From NCBI RefSeq assembly GCF_964340395.1, contig NC_135550.1, positions 19,943,176-20,007,175 on the forward strand: 64,000 nucleotides of DNA. The letters run 5' to 3'. Shown piece by piece: positions 1 to 11,019 of the stretch (positions within the stretch are counted from its first letter, which is position 1; each line of letters begins with the position of its first letter). A model generated the notes under the pieces. The model ran no database searches. It was not told the DNA's origin and saw only the letters and a program-made list of their open reading frames with translations. The position numbers and the translations under genes were made by a program. The stretch comes from Glandiceps talaboti. Its lineage: Eukaryota; Hemichordata; Enteropneusta; Spengelidae.

Positions 1-699
1 AAGTAACATATCCTTTTCCATTTAATAGACTAGGGAAGACTTGTCCTAGGTACATGTACGTTATAATATATACTCTTACTTTTCTCTCATACTTTCATCA
101 AATAAAATTCATATGAAACAAAAAGATGTCTATGGTCGCTCTGTACACACAGACCACACCAGGTCATAATTTAAAATAGTAGTTATGAGTCTAATTTTTA
201 TGCAAATTCAAAAACTTTTTTTTTTCTTAGTGATTCATGTAAATGCAACTTTCGCTCCACAAGCCTCACATATGTATGTTAGGAACACAAGTCCAAGAGA
301 CACCCCAACGATGAATCGGTCAATCTTACAGTGAATCATCTGTAAGTGAATGTAATATTAGGCTGTTGATTTTGTTCTAAAAACTGGTCACCGATATGGA
401 CAATGGAGTAGACACTCTATGATTGAAGGTTTACAATCTTTGTTGTCATCAAATAGAAAATAATCTACCTGGTCATGAAAGGTGTAATAAGATGTGTTAC
501 AGGTAGAAAAAAACTATTTGTCTGTGATTTCAGTGGTACAAATGGCGATGTATGTGCACTTTATGATGTAACTCATCCATGAGACTTTACAGAATAATGT
601 TTTGATACGATTTTTCAGTCAATGTTGAATGTTGTGACTCTTATTCAATGATTCTTTTGTGGATTCTATTTCCATGTATAGCACACAAGTTTTAAACCT
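1..699. other. No gene recognised
   Basis: AT-rich sequence with no open frame of note, no recognisable exon and no copy of the core repeat that fills the following 8.5 kb. I see nothing I can name here. Confidence 0.6.
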
Positions 700-1548
700 T
701 CTGCTGCAACCACTGTAATCTTCCACTAACATTTCTCACTTGTTGATTACACCCCACAAGTATTTCTAAGCGACATATATTGTATTAATCAGTATTTCGT
801 TGATTTCTTGTGATACTACTGTTTCTCTAGCCCAGGTCACAGAGACCACTATACTAGGAGAGGTATACACACTGACAAGTTACTATAATAAATTGAATAC
901 ACTAAAAATTCATCTCTCCTAAGTATGATTTTCAGTTACTATTACTGACTTCTGAGCTTCTTTTTGCTGATTCTATTTACGTTGTGATATACTCTATATA
1001 CGAGATCCCATTTGCGTGACGAGAGATACCCTTTTTGATGAGGGGCTTCAATAGTAGACGTCGACGTTGGAGAAACGTTTTTTATGCTTCAATAGACTGT
1101 AGAATGTCGCTGGGGGCGTCCCGGTCATCTCTTTCCAGTCTTTTGTGTAAAAGGATGTTGCACGGCGGCTGACCTTTCAGTCTATAGGGCTTCAACAACT
1201 GCGCGATTTCAATCTTTTGGTGTTTCCACTGTCAGATTCTATTAAAACTTATAACTCGCTGGCAACAAAAAAATAGAGGGATCAAAGAAAAAACTTTGAA
1301 GGTCAAATTAATGTAGTTTGACAATGAAATTGTATTCGATTCGTTAAGACAGGAGCCAAGAGAACTGTTGTACCGAATGTCATGGTTCACTTACATTGAT
1401 ATGAGAAGCAAGTCTTAATACGTTGAACTGGAATTAACCTCAATAGCTGATTTCCGGGTTCTATTCACAAACCGAAAACTTCTCTTCTATCACAATTGTA
1501 TAGTTTTCATCGTTTGTTGCAACCACTGTAATCATCCACTAAAATGTA

Positions 1549-2180
1549 CTCGTTGATTACACCCCACAAGTAGAAAAATAGAGGAATCTAACAGATTTGC
1601 AGCCAATATGTGACATCAACGTGAATTCAAAGTATAACATCGTCGGCTAAAATCACAGTAACCAGTTCAGCAGTTTTTGACTTTATGTCGTTTACATACA
1701 TGCAAATGTGCTCCCACAGACAGACACTTCACTAGGCCTATGGGATTAATACTGAACGTTAGTTTATATGTGTTACAAATGATAAAATATTGTTACAAGG
1801 TCCAGACCAGTGAGATAATACAGAACAATCGGGGTAATTAAATACCTCTGATTTCGTTAACGCAGACATCTTTACACAAGCCGAAACTGTCTCTCTGTTT
1901 AAGCACAAGCGTTTCCAACCTTCGATTCAACCACTGTAATCGTCCACTATCATTTCTATAACTCGTTGATTACACCCCACAAGTAGAAAGGTAGAGGAAT
2001 CTAACAGGTTTGCAGCCAAGGTGAAATTCAAGTGATCATACAAAGTTTGACTTCTTGCGTTTTGTCTATAACGAATGTTGTGACTTATTCTGGATATTAT
2101 TTATGGATGATATTTCAACGTGTATTGTATATCACAAGCGCTTTCAATCTTTGACGCAACCACGGTAATCTTCCATTAAA
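1549..2180 (+). repeat. Segmental duplication A, copy 1
   Basis: Near-identical by eye to about 5007-5650 (offset about 3,460 bp). It includes two core repeats, the short CAGACAGACACTTCACTAGG module and the block with TCTCTCTGTTTAAGCACAAG. Only scattered substitutions and small indels separate the copies, so this duplication is younger than the array as a whole. Confidence 0.8.
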
Positions 2181-2189
2181 ATTAACATT

Positions 2190-2410
2190 TCTAACTCGTT
2201 GACTACACCCCACAAGTAGAAAGATAGATAGAGGAATCTAACAGGTTTGCAGCCAAGTCGAAGTTCAAGTGAATTCTACGTACCAATGTTGTGTTACTCC
2301 TCAGTTTACCATGCTGTCTATGTATCACTGCTGATCTGATCAGTTTACCTTGAACATACTCATTTAGTATCACAGTAATCAGCTCAGCAGGTTTTTTTTC
2401 GCTTTAAGTC

Positions 2411-2446
<36 letters not shown>

Positions 2447-2800
2447 CTTCACCACACACGTGTACCTATAACATCACTAAACCTTGGTTCAGTTGTGCTA
2501 AAAATCTTGAACTATGGTTACAAGGTCAGGGCAGTGGAGATAATACAGACATCAAAAACACTTAGAAGAATGATTTGGGGAAATTTGGAAATCAACTGTT
2601 TCTTATTTCGTTAACGCCACATTACAAACATCTTTACACTAGCCGAAACGTTTTCAACCTTTGGCGCAACCACTGTAATCTTCTACTAACATTTCTAACT
2701 CGTTGATTACACCCACAAGTAGAATGATAGGAATCTAACAGGTTCGCAGCCAAGGTGAAATTCATTTTCACGTGACCATGTTTGAGACCAAGCAAAATTT
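2190..2800 (+). repeat. Segmental duplication B, copy 1
   Basis: Shares with 3840-4490 a core repeat, the segment containing GCTGATCTGATCAG, a (CAGA)n tract, the CACGTGTACCTATA segment and the CTTGGTTCAGTTGTGCTAA segment, followed by a further core. Tract lengths and small indels differ. Confidence 0.75.
2411..2447 (+). repeat. (CAGA)n microsatellite
   Basis: Nine tandem CAGA units inside an array module. The same module carries shorter tracts near 1718, 4756 and 5175 and a longer one at 4083. The sequence after the tract (CACTTCACCA or CACTTCACTA) is shared by all. Confidence 0.9.
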
Positions 2801-3839
2801 GACGAATGTTGTGACTTGTTCTGGACTTTATTTATGAATAATATTTCAACGTTTATTTTATATCACAAGAAATTTCAATCTTTGATGCATGCAACCACTA
2901 TTATCTTCCACTAATATTTCTAACTCGTTGATTACACCCCACAAGTAGAAAGATAAAGGAACCAAACAGGTTTGCAGCCAAGGCGAAATTCAAGTGACTA
3001 TGTTTCTAGTTTGTGCTATCTGTGATAAAAAGACATCAGTGCAAGGTCCACACTAAGTAACAGTATACGGATGACAAAAACTTTCCAAGAACGATTCTAG
3101 GGAAGTAAATGTATCTCATACTAAGTAGTACATACACTTTTACACCAAACTTTATCTATCTATACTAAATCTATGTGCATGCATCGTTATTAAGACTATT
3201 GTGGTAACCGACTTTTGTAAAAAGGTTCAACCTATGAATTCAATAGGCTCTTTATGTTTGGTAGCTGTATCTTCCATCGAAGACTAAACTGTGTTTTCTA
3301 TCTCGAATCATGATCTTCAAACACGTGAAACATTAAACGGTGTCGGATAAGGCAAGAAGAAGCATGTATCGATTTTTGTTCCAGTTCAGTGGTCGATTAC
3401 AATCGTTGCAATCAGTACAATATTGTCAAGTTATATATAATTGGTCACTTTATCCTTTTCGCGATGTAAAAGTTATTTTCCTCTTCAAGTTTCTTTTGTC
3501 TGATATATCACTGTATTATAGTTATGTCACGGTAAAATATATTGTTGTGCCTTTAATCAGTACGGTTGTACTTTTGATTTTGTAGTTTAGTGTTTGGTTT
3601 TGTTCTTTTTAGTTATGGTTCTTCTTTTTGCGACTTATACTTCTAGCAATTCTTCTGAGATGTGAACTCATTCCTGATGCTTTTTACAGAATAACACTTT
3701 GGATACAAACTCAGCCAACAACGCCGCAACTGTGACTCTTGTTCACTGATTCTTTGGTGGATTCCATACCTATGTCTATGTTCAAACAAAAGCTTCCAAT
3801 CTTTGATGAAACCACTGTAAGCTCCCACTAACATTTCTA

Positions 3840-4082
3840 ACTCGTTGATTACACCCCACAAGTAGAAAGGTAGAGGAACCTAACAGGTTTGCAGCCAAGG
3901 CGAAGTTCAAGTCAATTCTAAGTATCAATGTTGTCTTACTCCTTTACCATGATGTCTATGCATCATTGCTGATCTGATCAGATTACCTTGAACAATATGA
4001 TAACATGCTCATTTAGTATCACAGTAATCAACTCAGCAGTTTTTTTCACTTTAAGTCCTTTACATACAATATACATATGTAC

Positions 4083-4137
<55 letters not shown>

Positions 4138-4490
4138 CTTCACCATACACGTGTACCTATAGCATCACTGAACCTTGGTTCAGTTGTGCTAAGAATCTTG
4201 AAATATAGTTACAAGGTCAGGGCAGTGAAGATAATACAGACATCTAAAATACTTAGACGAATGATTTGGTGGAAATTTGGAAATCAACTGTTTCTTATTA
4301 CGTTATCAACGCCACATTACTGATATCTTTAATTTACACAGGCCGAAACGTTTTCAACCTTTGGCGCAACCATTGCAGTCTTCCACTAACATTTCTATCT
4401 CGTTGATTACATCCCACAAGTAGAAAGATAGAAGAATATAACAGGTTCCCAGCCAAGGTAAAATTCTTTTTCACGTGACCATGTTTCTAA
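3840..4490 (+). repeat. Segmental duplication B, copy 2
   Basis: Partner of 2190-2800 in the same orientation. The CAGA tract is longer here (about 55 bp), consistent with microsatellite expansion after duplication. Confidence 0.75.
4083..4137 (+). repeat. (CAGA)n microsatellite
   Basis: About thirteen tandem CAGA/ACAG units in duplication B copy 2. The open frame across it is only simple-repeat translation. Confidence 0.92.
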
Positions 4491-5006
4491 TTTGTTTTAT
4501 CCAAACTAACACAAGCGTTGGACTATCAATCAACGGCAGATGAGAGATGAGGATAACAAGGCGGCTTTGGATCTTAACACAAACATTAACTTTCTCTTTT
4601 AGCACAATAGTTTTCAACCTTACATGCATTCACTGCAATGTCCCCAAACGTTTCAAAACTCGTTGATTACACCCCCAAGTAGAATAAAATCAAAGTAACC
4701 AGTTCAGTAGTTTTTGACTTTAGGTCGTTTACATAGATGCATATGTGCTCCCACAGACAGACACTTCACTATGCCTATGGCATTACTGAACGTTAATTTA
4801 GATGTGCTAAAAAATTTGATGTTAAAATATCATTACAAGGTCCAGGCCAGTGAGATAATACAGATGTAAACAAGAACACTCGGGGTAATCAAATATTTCT
4901 TATTTCTTTAACGCCACATTGACACAAGCCGAAACTCTCTCTTTTTAAGCACAAACGTTTTCAACCTTCGATGCAACCACTGTAATCTTCCATTAACATT
5001 TCTAAC

Positions 5007-5650
5007 TCGTTGATTACACCCCACAAGTAGAAAGATAAAGGAATCAAATGGGTATGCAGCCAATATGTGACATCAACGTGAATTCTAAGTATAACATCGT
5101 CGGCTAAAATCACAGTAACCAGTTCAGCAGTTTTTGACTTTAGGTCGTTTACATACATGCAAATGTGCTCCCACAGACAGACACTTCACTAGGCCTATGG
5201 GATTAATACTGAACGTTAGTTTATATGTGTTAAAAATGATAAAATATTGTTACAAGGTCCAGGCCAGTGAGATAATACAGATGTAAACAAGAACAATCGG
5301 GTTAATTAAATATCTCTGATTTCGTTAACGCAGACATCTTTACACAAGCCGAAACTGTCTCTCTGTTTAAGCACAAGCGTTTCCAACCTTCGATTCAACC
5401 ACTGTAATCGTCCACTAGCAATTCTAACTCGTTGATTACACCCCACAAGTAGAAAGGTAGAGGAATCAAACAGGTTTGAGACCAAGGTGAAATTCATGTG
5501 ATCATACAAAGTTTGATTTCTTGTGTTTTGTCTATAACGAATGTTGTGATTTATTCTGGATATTATTTATGGATGATATTTCAACGTCTATTTTATCGCG
5601 AGGGGTTTCAATCTTTGACGCAACCACGGTAATCTTCCATTTAAATTTCT
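5007..5650 (+). repeat. Segmental duplication A, copy 2
   Basis: Partner of 1549-2180 in the same orientation. Order and spacing of modules are conserved, with small differences such as an extra AGATGTAAACAAG segment near 5279. Confidence 0.8.
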
Positions 5651-8476
5651 AACTCGTTGATTACACCCCACAAGTAGAAAGATAGAAGAATCTAACAGGT
5701 TTGCAGCCAAGGTGAAATTCAAGCGACTATATTTCTCTGAAGTTTTCCTAATTTATGTACTCGTACCCTTGTTAAGACTCGTAGTAACTTACCGACGTTT
5801 GTAAAAGGGTTACATGAAAATTGTATATCTTTGAATTCAGTAGGCTCTTTCTGTTTGGCAACTGTCTCCCAATGAAGACTAAAGTTTGATGTCTATCTCA
5901 GATTAACAAACATGTTGATATTGACCAAAACTGTTAATCAACTTGGTAGATCAAATGACGTACACAGCAGGTTATAGCGCACAAACAATTCAAAGTTTTC
6001 TAGCATTGAGCTTTCGATCTGTCTTGGTAGACGATCCGGAATGACAAATCTCTGCGTTACAGCTGATAGCTCCGATGTTATTTTGTGTTTCTATTTTCAT
6101 GATTGTCTATTCTAGTACAAGAACTTCCAACCTTTCGGCAAACCACCGTAATCTTCCACTAACATAGCTAACTTGTTGATTACACCCCACAAGTAAAATG
6201 ATTGAGGAATCTAACAGGATTACATCCAAAGTTATACTCACGTGACCATGTTTCTAACATTTGTTTTGTAAAAGTAAAAGTAAAGGATGGAAATATCAAT
6301 GTAAGGTCCACAGTTTGCAATACTTGTTAAGTTATTCATATATGCAATATGCCTATTTCATCTTGTCGTCATGTATAATTATGTACATGAAAAATGCATG
6401 ATTTATCAATAACAATGAATGTTTTCTGATACACTTAGTAACACTTACGCTTTTCCAGAGATTTTTTACCAAATAAGTCTTTGACCACGGTTTTCATATC
6501 ACGATTTTGAGACTCTTGAATTTTTTTGTGGCTCTGTTTCAACGCCTATTTAACTTTTACCTTTTGATGCAACCACTGTTACAGTAATCTCCCACTATCG
6601 TTTCTAACTCGTTGATTACACCCCACAAGTAGAAAGATAAAGGAACCAAACAGGTTTGCAGCCAAGGCAAAATTCAAGTGACTATGTTTCTAGTTTGTGT
6701 GGTCTATGATAAAAAGACGAATTGAAACCAGTGTGTTTCAACTTGAAACATCTATGTAAGGTCCACAACTGGCAAGACTAGTTTAAGTTATGCAAAATAT
6801 GTCTTTTTCATCCTTACCACGGTGTCTACACATTTCAAGTCACTCCTGAGGTCTTACCGAATAAGTCTTTGATTGCGATTTTCATTTAATGATGATTTTG
6901 AGACTCTTGTTTAGATATTCTTTCATCGTTACTATTTCATGTTTATTTTATCACAAGAATTTTAACCTTTGGTGCAACCACTGTAATCGTCCACTAGTAT
7001 TTCTAACTCGTTGATTACACCCCACAAGTAGAAAGGTAGAGGAACCTAACGTTTGCAGTTAAGGTAAAATTTACTTGAGTGTATTTCTAAGAGTGTTGTA
7101 TCGATTTTGATTTCTTGTGTTAAATATGATGCGTAGTCCACGTCAAAGGGACTAACACATAGGAGAAGGTTTTACTGACAAGTTATAATAACGGTAGTTT
7201 TTACAATAATTGAATACAACTAATTTTCATTCAACCATACTAATTATGAGTTTCTCGTTGTTGATTCTATCAACATTTTGATAAAACCACATGCACAGAT
7301 CTGTGAGATTCCACTCACATTTCAAACTCGTTGATTATACCCAACAAGTAGAAACTGAGAGGAATCGAACAGAAAAAAATCGAAAGATCAGATTAATATA
7401 GTTTGATAATATATGAAATTTTGTGTAAGTCGCCAATACATGTGCCTAATTATGTTTTTCTGTTAGTATTCACTTATGTAATTGTTGTGTGATGCATGTG
7501 ACGTGAGAACGATTGTAATTCTGTTCACGCTAAATATGTTGAAATATCAGTGAGCGCAAGGGCCAGTACAGAGAGTACTATGACTAACGAACATTTAAAA
7601 GAATGATTTTGGGAAAATCAAAGTTCTTCAATTCCTCAAAACTTGCCACGTGAAAACTTGTCCCTGGTCCTTTTGAAATAATAACAGAATTTGGGGTTCA
7701 CCATTTTTGTTTTCAAGGAAATGGCCACCTTTCATATTTCCATATACTAGTAGTGAAGGTATTCGACGGTCGTATTGGATTCTAAAATTAATAAATTTTG
7801 ATTATCATTTTGACCTCTATTTTTTACGGATATTTTAATTGATTTTAACTGAGAATAGGTTGTAGTGTTCTTGAACAAAATGGCAGCAAAGTTTAAAGAG
7901 TTTACCTCTACTGTGCATTCTGCGTTTAACGTTATACAAGGTCTCCATACGTCCTCACAACACAAACAGAAACTTTGCTCTCTTTCAACCTTTGATACAA
8001 CCACTATTATCTTCCACTAACATTTCTAGCTCGTTGATTACACCCCACAAGTAAAAAGATAGAGGAATCAAACAGGTTACAGCCAAGGTGAAATTCACGT
8101 GAGCATATTTCTAAGTTTGCCATGAAAATCTTTGAACTTTCTTGCGTTGTGGCGTGTGATTTCGCCTGAGGAAAGGGACGAATACTGAGATATTGAAGGA
8201 CAGGTTCGCTAGTATAGTACATGTACGCGCTGACAAGTTGTAATGGCGATGTTTCACATAATCACAAATGCAAAATTTCCATTCAACATTACTGTGGGTT
8301 TCTTTTTGAGTACTCTATTTTGACGTGGTGACAGATTCCTGCTTCTACCATAGACCGTACACGAAACTCACACCGTACGTCACGTGGTGATAGACATAAC
8401 CCAACACAAGTTCAGCCTTTGTTGCAACCACTGTAATCATCCACTAACATTTCTAACTCGTTGATTACACCCCACA

Positions 8477-8498
8477 CCCTAACCCTAACCCTAACCCC
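8477..8498. repeat. Interstitial telomeric repeat (CCCTAA)3
   Basis: Three exact CCCTAA units plus CCCC interrupt the core copy that starts near 8457, directly after its CCCCACA. The normal AAGTAGAAAG continuation is missing. The joint lies at shared ACACCC/CCCCAC letters, as expected for capture of telomeric DNA at a break. The motif is the standard metazoan telomere repeat; the mechanism is inference. Confidence 0.85.
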
Positions 8499-9180
8499 AC
8501 TTGTGTTTTTTTCCTTTGCCTAGTCCATGTCAAAGAGACGAATACGTGCATACACTTTACATTGTGACGTATTTATTATCATTTATAAGCTAATATGTTT
8601 CCGTATTGCTGTAGTACTGTTGATTGAAAATTGATGTGTAGCCGATGAACGACGCACGGTTGTAATTCATACATGCAAGTTGTATGTACGTGTACCAAAA
8701 GTCAAAAACTCAACCAGGATATGCATGTATGCTGCTTTTAAAAGAATCTCTCCAAGTCATAAGGAATTGGCGGTAGTATAACTACAGTTTTTAAAACAGT
8801 CGGTGTCATGGATTCTACGAGTGAGTGTGTTCTGTAGTACGATGAAATTATTTATCATATGAATAAAAAATGAATGGATGTATCTATTTCAGCATTCGGT
8901 ATTTAAAGACATTGGTGACTTCCACCCATAACATTGCATCTCAATTCTCGTTGCACACTCCTACTTGTTGTTTACACCTCACAAGTACAGTTATGCAGAG
9001 AGAAATTACTGGTTTAACGTTGTATACATTTTATCTCCCAACTCAGTCAGCTTTCGATTGATATAGTACCGTAAATCGGATCCACTGAATTAGTTGTCAT
9101 ACTCGTTGATTACACCCCACAAGTAGATGAAACTAAATCATGTAAATGAACAACTGGTACTTTCTCATCAAAAACTGATG

Positions 9181-9856
9181 GCTGTAGTGTGCTGTACGAT
9201 TTATTTATAACATGACCACGTGTACTCCTGAACTTATCCTTTGTGGGTAAACAACATAGACGATCATTTTATAGAAATAAACAAACAAACAAATAAATAA
9301 ATAAATGAATAAAGAAACAATGCATGTACGTTCATCCATGGAAGTAGAACCCTACTTCCATGGTTCATCCGTGTAAAAGGAATAAACGTAAAGATGAGCA
9401 GAAGTGGCTATGACATGATATAGAATATTTAGCAACGTGATATCCGGAGTGGACTTTATCTGGAGATACATGTGGATGTAAAATGAATATGTTTGTTTGA
9501 TTGATTGATTAAATCTTAGTTTCACTAAAAAAACAAGTCTATTTTTTACTAATACTTTCAAAATTTCGCATCAAGTTTAGGCTGAGGTCGTTCCTTTACA
9601 TATGTCAGTATTTACCCCAAAACCTTGACTCAGTAAAATTGTGTCACTTACATAGCACATACGTAAAGGAATGAATCAACACACTGGGTCGCTCAGTGCA
9701 AGAATTGTATTTTATATAATTACAAATTGCGGCATAAAATAGTACACGCAACTTTGAAATGACACATGTGAGTTGTACGTGTCAGATACCGAGACAAATG
9801 AACATCTCGAATCACTACCCACAACGCACCGCGACTTTCTTTACTACATTGTAAAT
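9181..9856 (+). promoter_or_regulatory. NRDE2 upstream region
   Basis: This 0.7 kb separates the last array copy from the NRDE2 start codon. It has an (AAAC/AAAT)n stretch near 9280-9306, a perfect hairpin at 9336-9363 and AT-rich DNA, turning CpG-richer from about 9780. The promoter and 5' UTR should lie in the last 200-300 bp; no TATA box is evident there. Confidence 0.4.
9336..9363. repeat. Perfect inverted repeat, 12-bp arms
   Basis: CCATGGAAGTAG is followed by AACC and then its exact reverse complement CTACTTCCATGG, a 28 bp perfect hairpin. It sits about 500 bp upstream of NRDE2 and is not part of the repeat array. Confidence 0.85.
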
Positions 9857-10028
9857 ATGGCGGACGACGATAACTCAACGTCGGCCAGTCCGCCGAGAGT
9901 AACGCCGCTTTTTCCAGTTGTTGGAAACCAGTCAGAACGAAATAACAGATTGAGTAAACAAAGCCTGTTTCCTTCCGTTTCTATGGTCACTGTGGAGGAA
10001 AAAGAAGGGACAAAAGGTTCAAAACAGG
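9857..10028 (+). CDS. NRDE2 exon 1
   Basis: Encodes residues 1-57, starting MADDDNSTSASPPRVTPLFP, matching the LFPAF-like opening of vertebrate NRDE2 only loosely. The donor is G|GTATGT, phase 1. In-frame codons continue upstream but contain no ATG before a non-coding-looking stretch, so this ATG is chosen. Confidence 0.88.
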
Positions 10029-10985
10029 GTATGTAAAGCTCGCGCTCGCAGGCTAGTACATGAGTCAACGGGGACATACTATTACTAGTATTAGTTCTGC
10101 TTGCAGACGGGATCGAGAGCCCTACAAATTTCCATCGTGGAAATTTGTAGGACTTTTGCCTCGCCGTGTTCATTCTAAAACGTCTGAAAGTACTGTTTAA
10201 TTTCAGACGGGTGGAATATAACTGTAAATCCGTTGTGAACCCACGTAGTGAAGAGTGACATAAAATATAGCGTTCTTCCTTGTCGATTTGACTTCTTCGC
10301 ATGTTTCGAACATGTGTGATGTTTTAATATCGCCACTGCCTCAATAAAGACAGATTTAAAAAAAAAAAAAAGTTATTCACTTACCAAATAGTCTTGGACG
10401 ACCCCTCTCGAACGTCTTCCCTGCGTCATGGTGCGTTGAAATAATAGTGGCAGTTGCACAGTCGATCTATTTATACCTCTAGCTACGTACTACGTTGTAT
10501 GGACGTTTGTATTGATCAATGAATGAGTCATCGCAGGTATTGCCCAATATTGCTCAACGTTGGTTTGTCGTCGCAATACGTTCGCAATACGTCGAACTGT
10601 GGGCGGAATTTTAATATCGACCTACAAACTGCGTTCGACAAACGTATGGCCACGTTTTCGTTAAATTTCAAATTGAATACGTCGTTACAATGTGTTCTCA
10701 AAATATGTCGTGACACGATTCAAAAAGAGTTGACTTGTGAAATATCAATTATCATGAAAAATGTCACTTTTCCCGTCTGCTAAAGTGTGTTGCATGAACG
10801 ACAGAAACCCATGTTTTAGTAAGTTTGTACCACTACTAACTGTTGATTTGTACATGAATTGCATGGCAATAGAGAATATCATAGGATATTGTGTGTAGCA
10901 TATTCTAGCAAGTTTGATTTTTTTTAGGAGAAACTAAACCAACTTGGTGTGTCACTGATATCATTACCAGTATGCAGTATATGAT

Positions 10986-11019
<34 letters not shown>

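Larger units (their letters stand above)
700..9180 (+). repeat. Complex array of ~20 direct copies of a ~125 bp core
   Basis: About twenty copies of one core lie on the same strand, 120 to about 950 bp apart. Each is built around CTCGTTGATTACACCCCACA, usually preceded by CAACCACTGTAATC and a CACTAACATTTC block and followed by AAGTAGAAAGATAGAGGAATC and CAGGTTTGCAGCCAAGG. Approximate core positions are 741, 1549, 1962, 2196, 2699, 2924, 3841, 4400, 4659, 5006, 5428, 5653, 6172, 6608, 7007, 7327, 8030, 8457, 8963 (diverged) and 9101. Between cores are other shared modules (a CAGA-tract module, an ACAAGGTCCAGGCCAGTGAG block, a CTGACAAGTT block), so the array grew by duplicating composite units. 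On the minus strand the core is often open, giving LLVGCNQRV-type peptides, but frame-breaking indels between copies argue against coding. Not matched to a known family; satellite-like or mobile-element-derived by inference. Confidence 0.85.

Noticed and set aside
700-9180. CRISPR-like appearance of regularly recurring direct repeats
   Set aside because: Spacing is irregular (120 to about 950 bp), the repeats lie in duplicated modules, and the DNA is clearly eukaryotic.
9844-10302. 152-codon minus-strand open frame over NRDE2 exon 1
   Set aside because: It mirrors the exon and the hairpin; there is no recognisable domain, and NRDE2 on the plus strand explains the composition.
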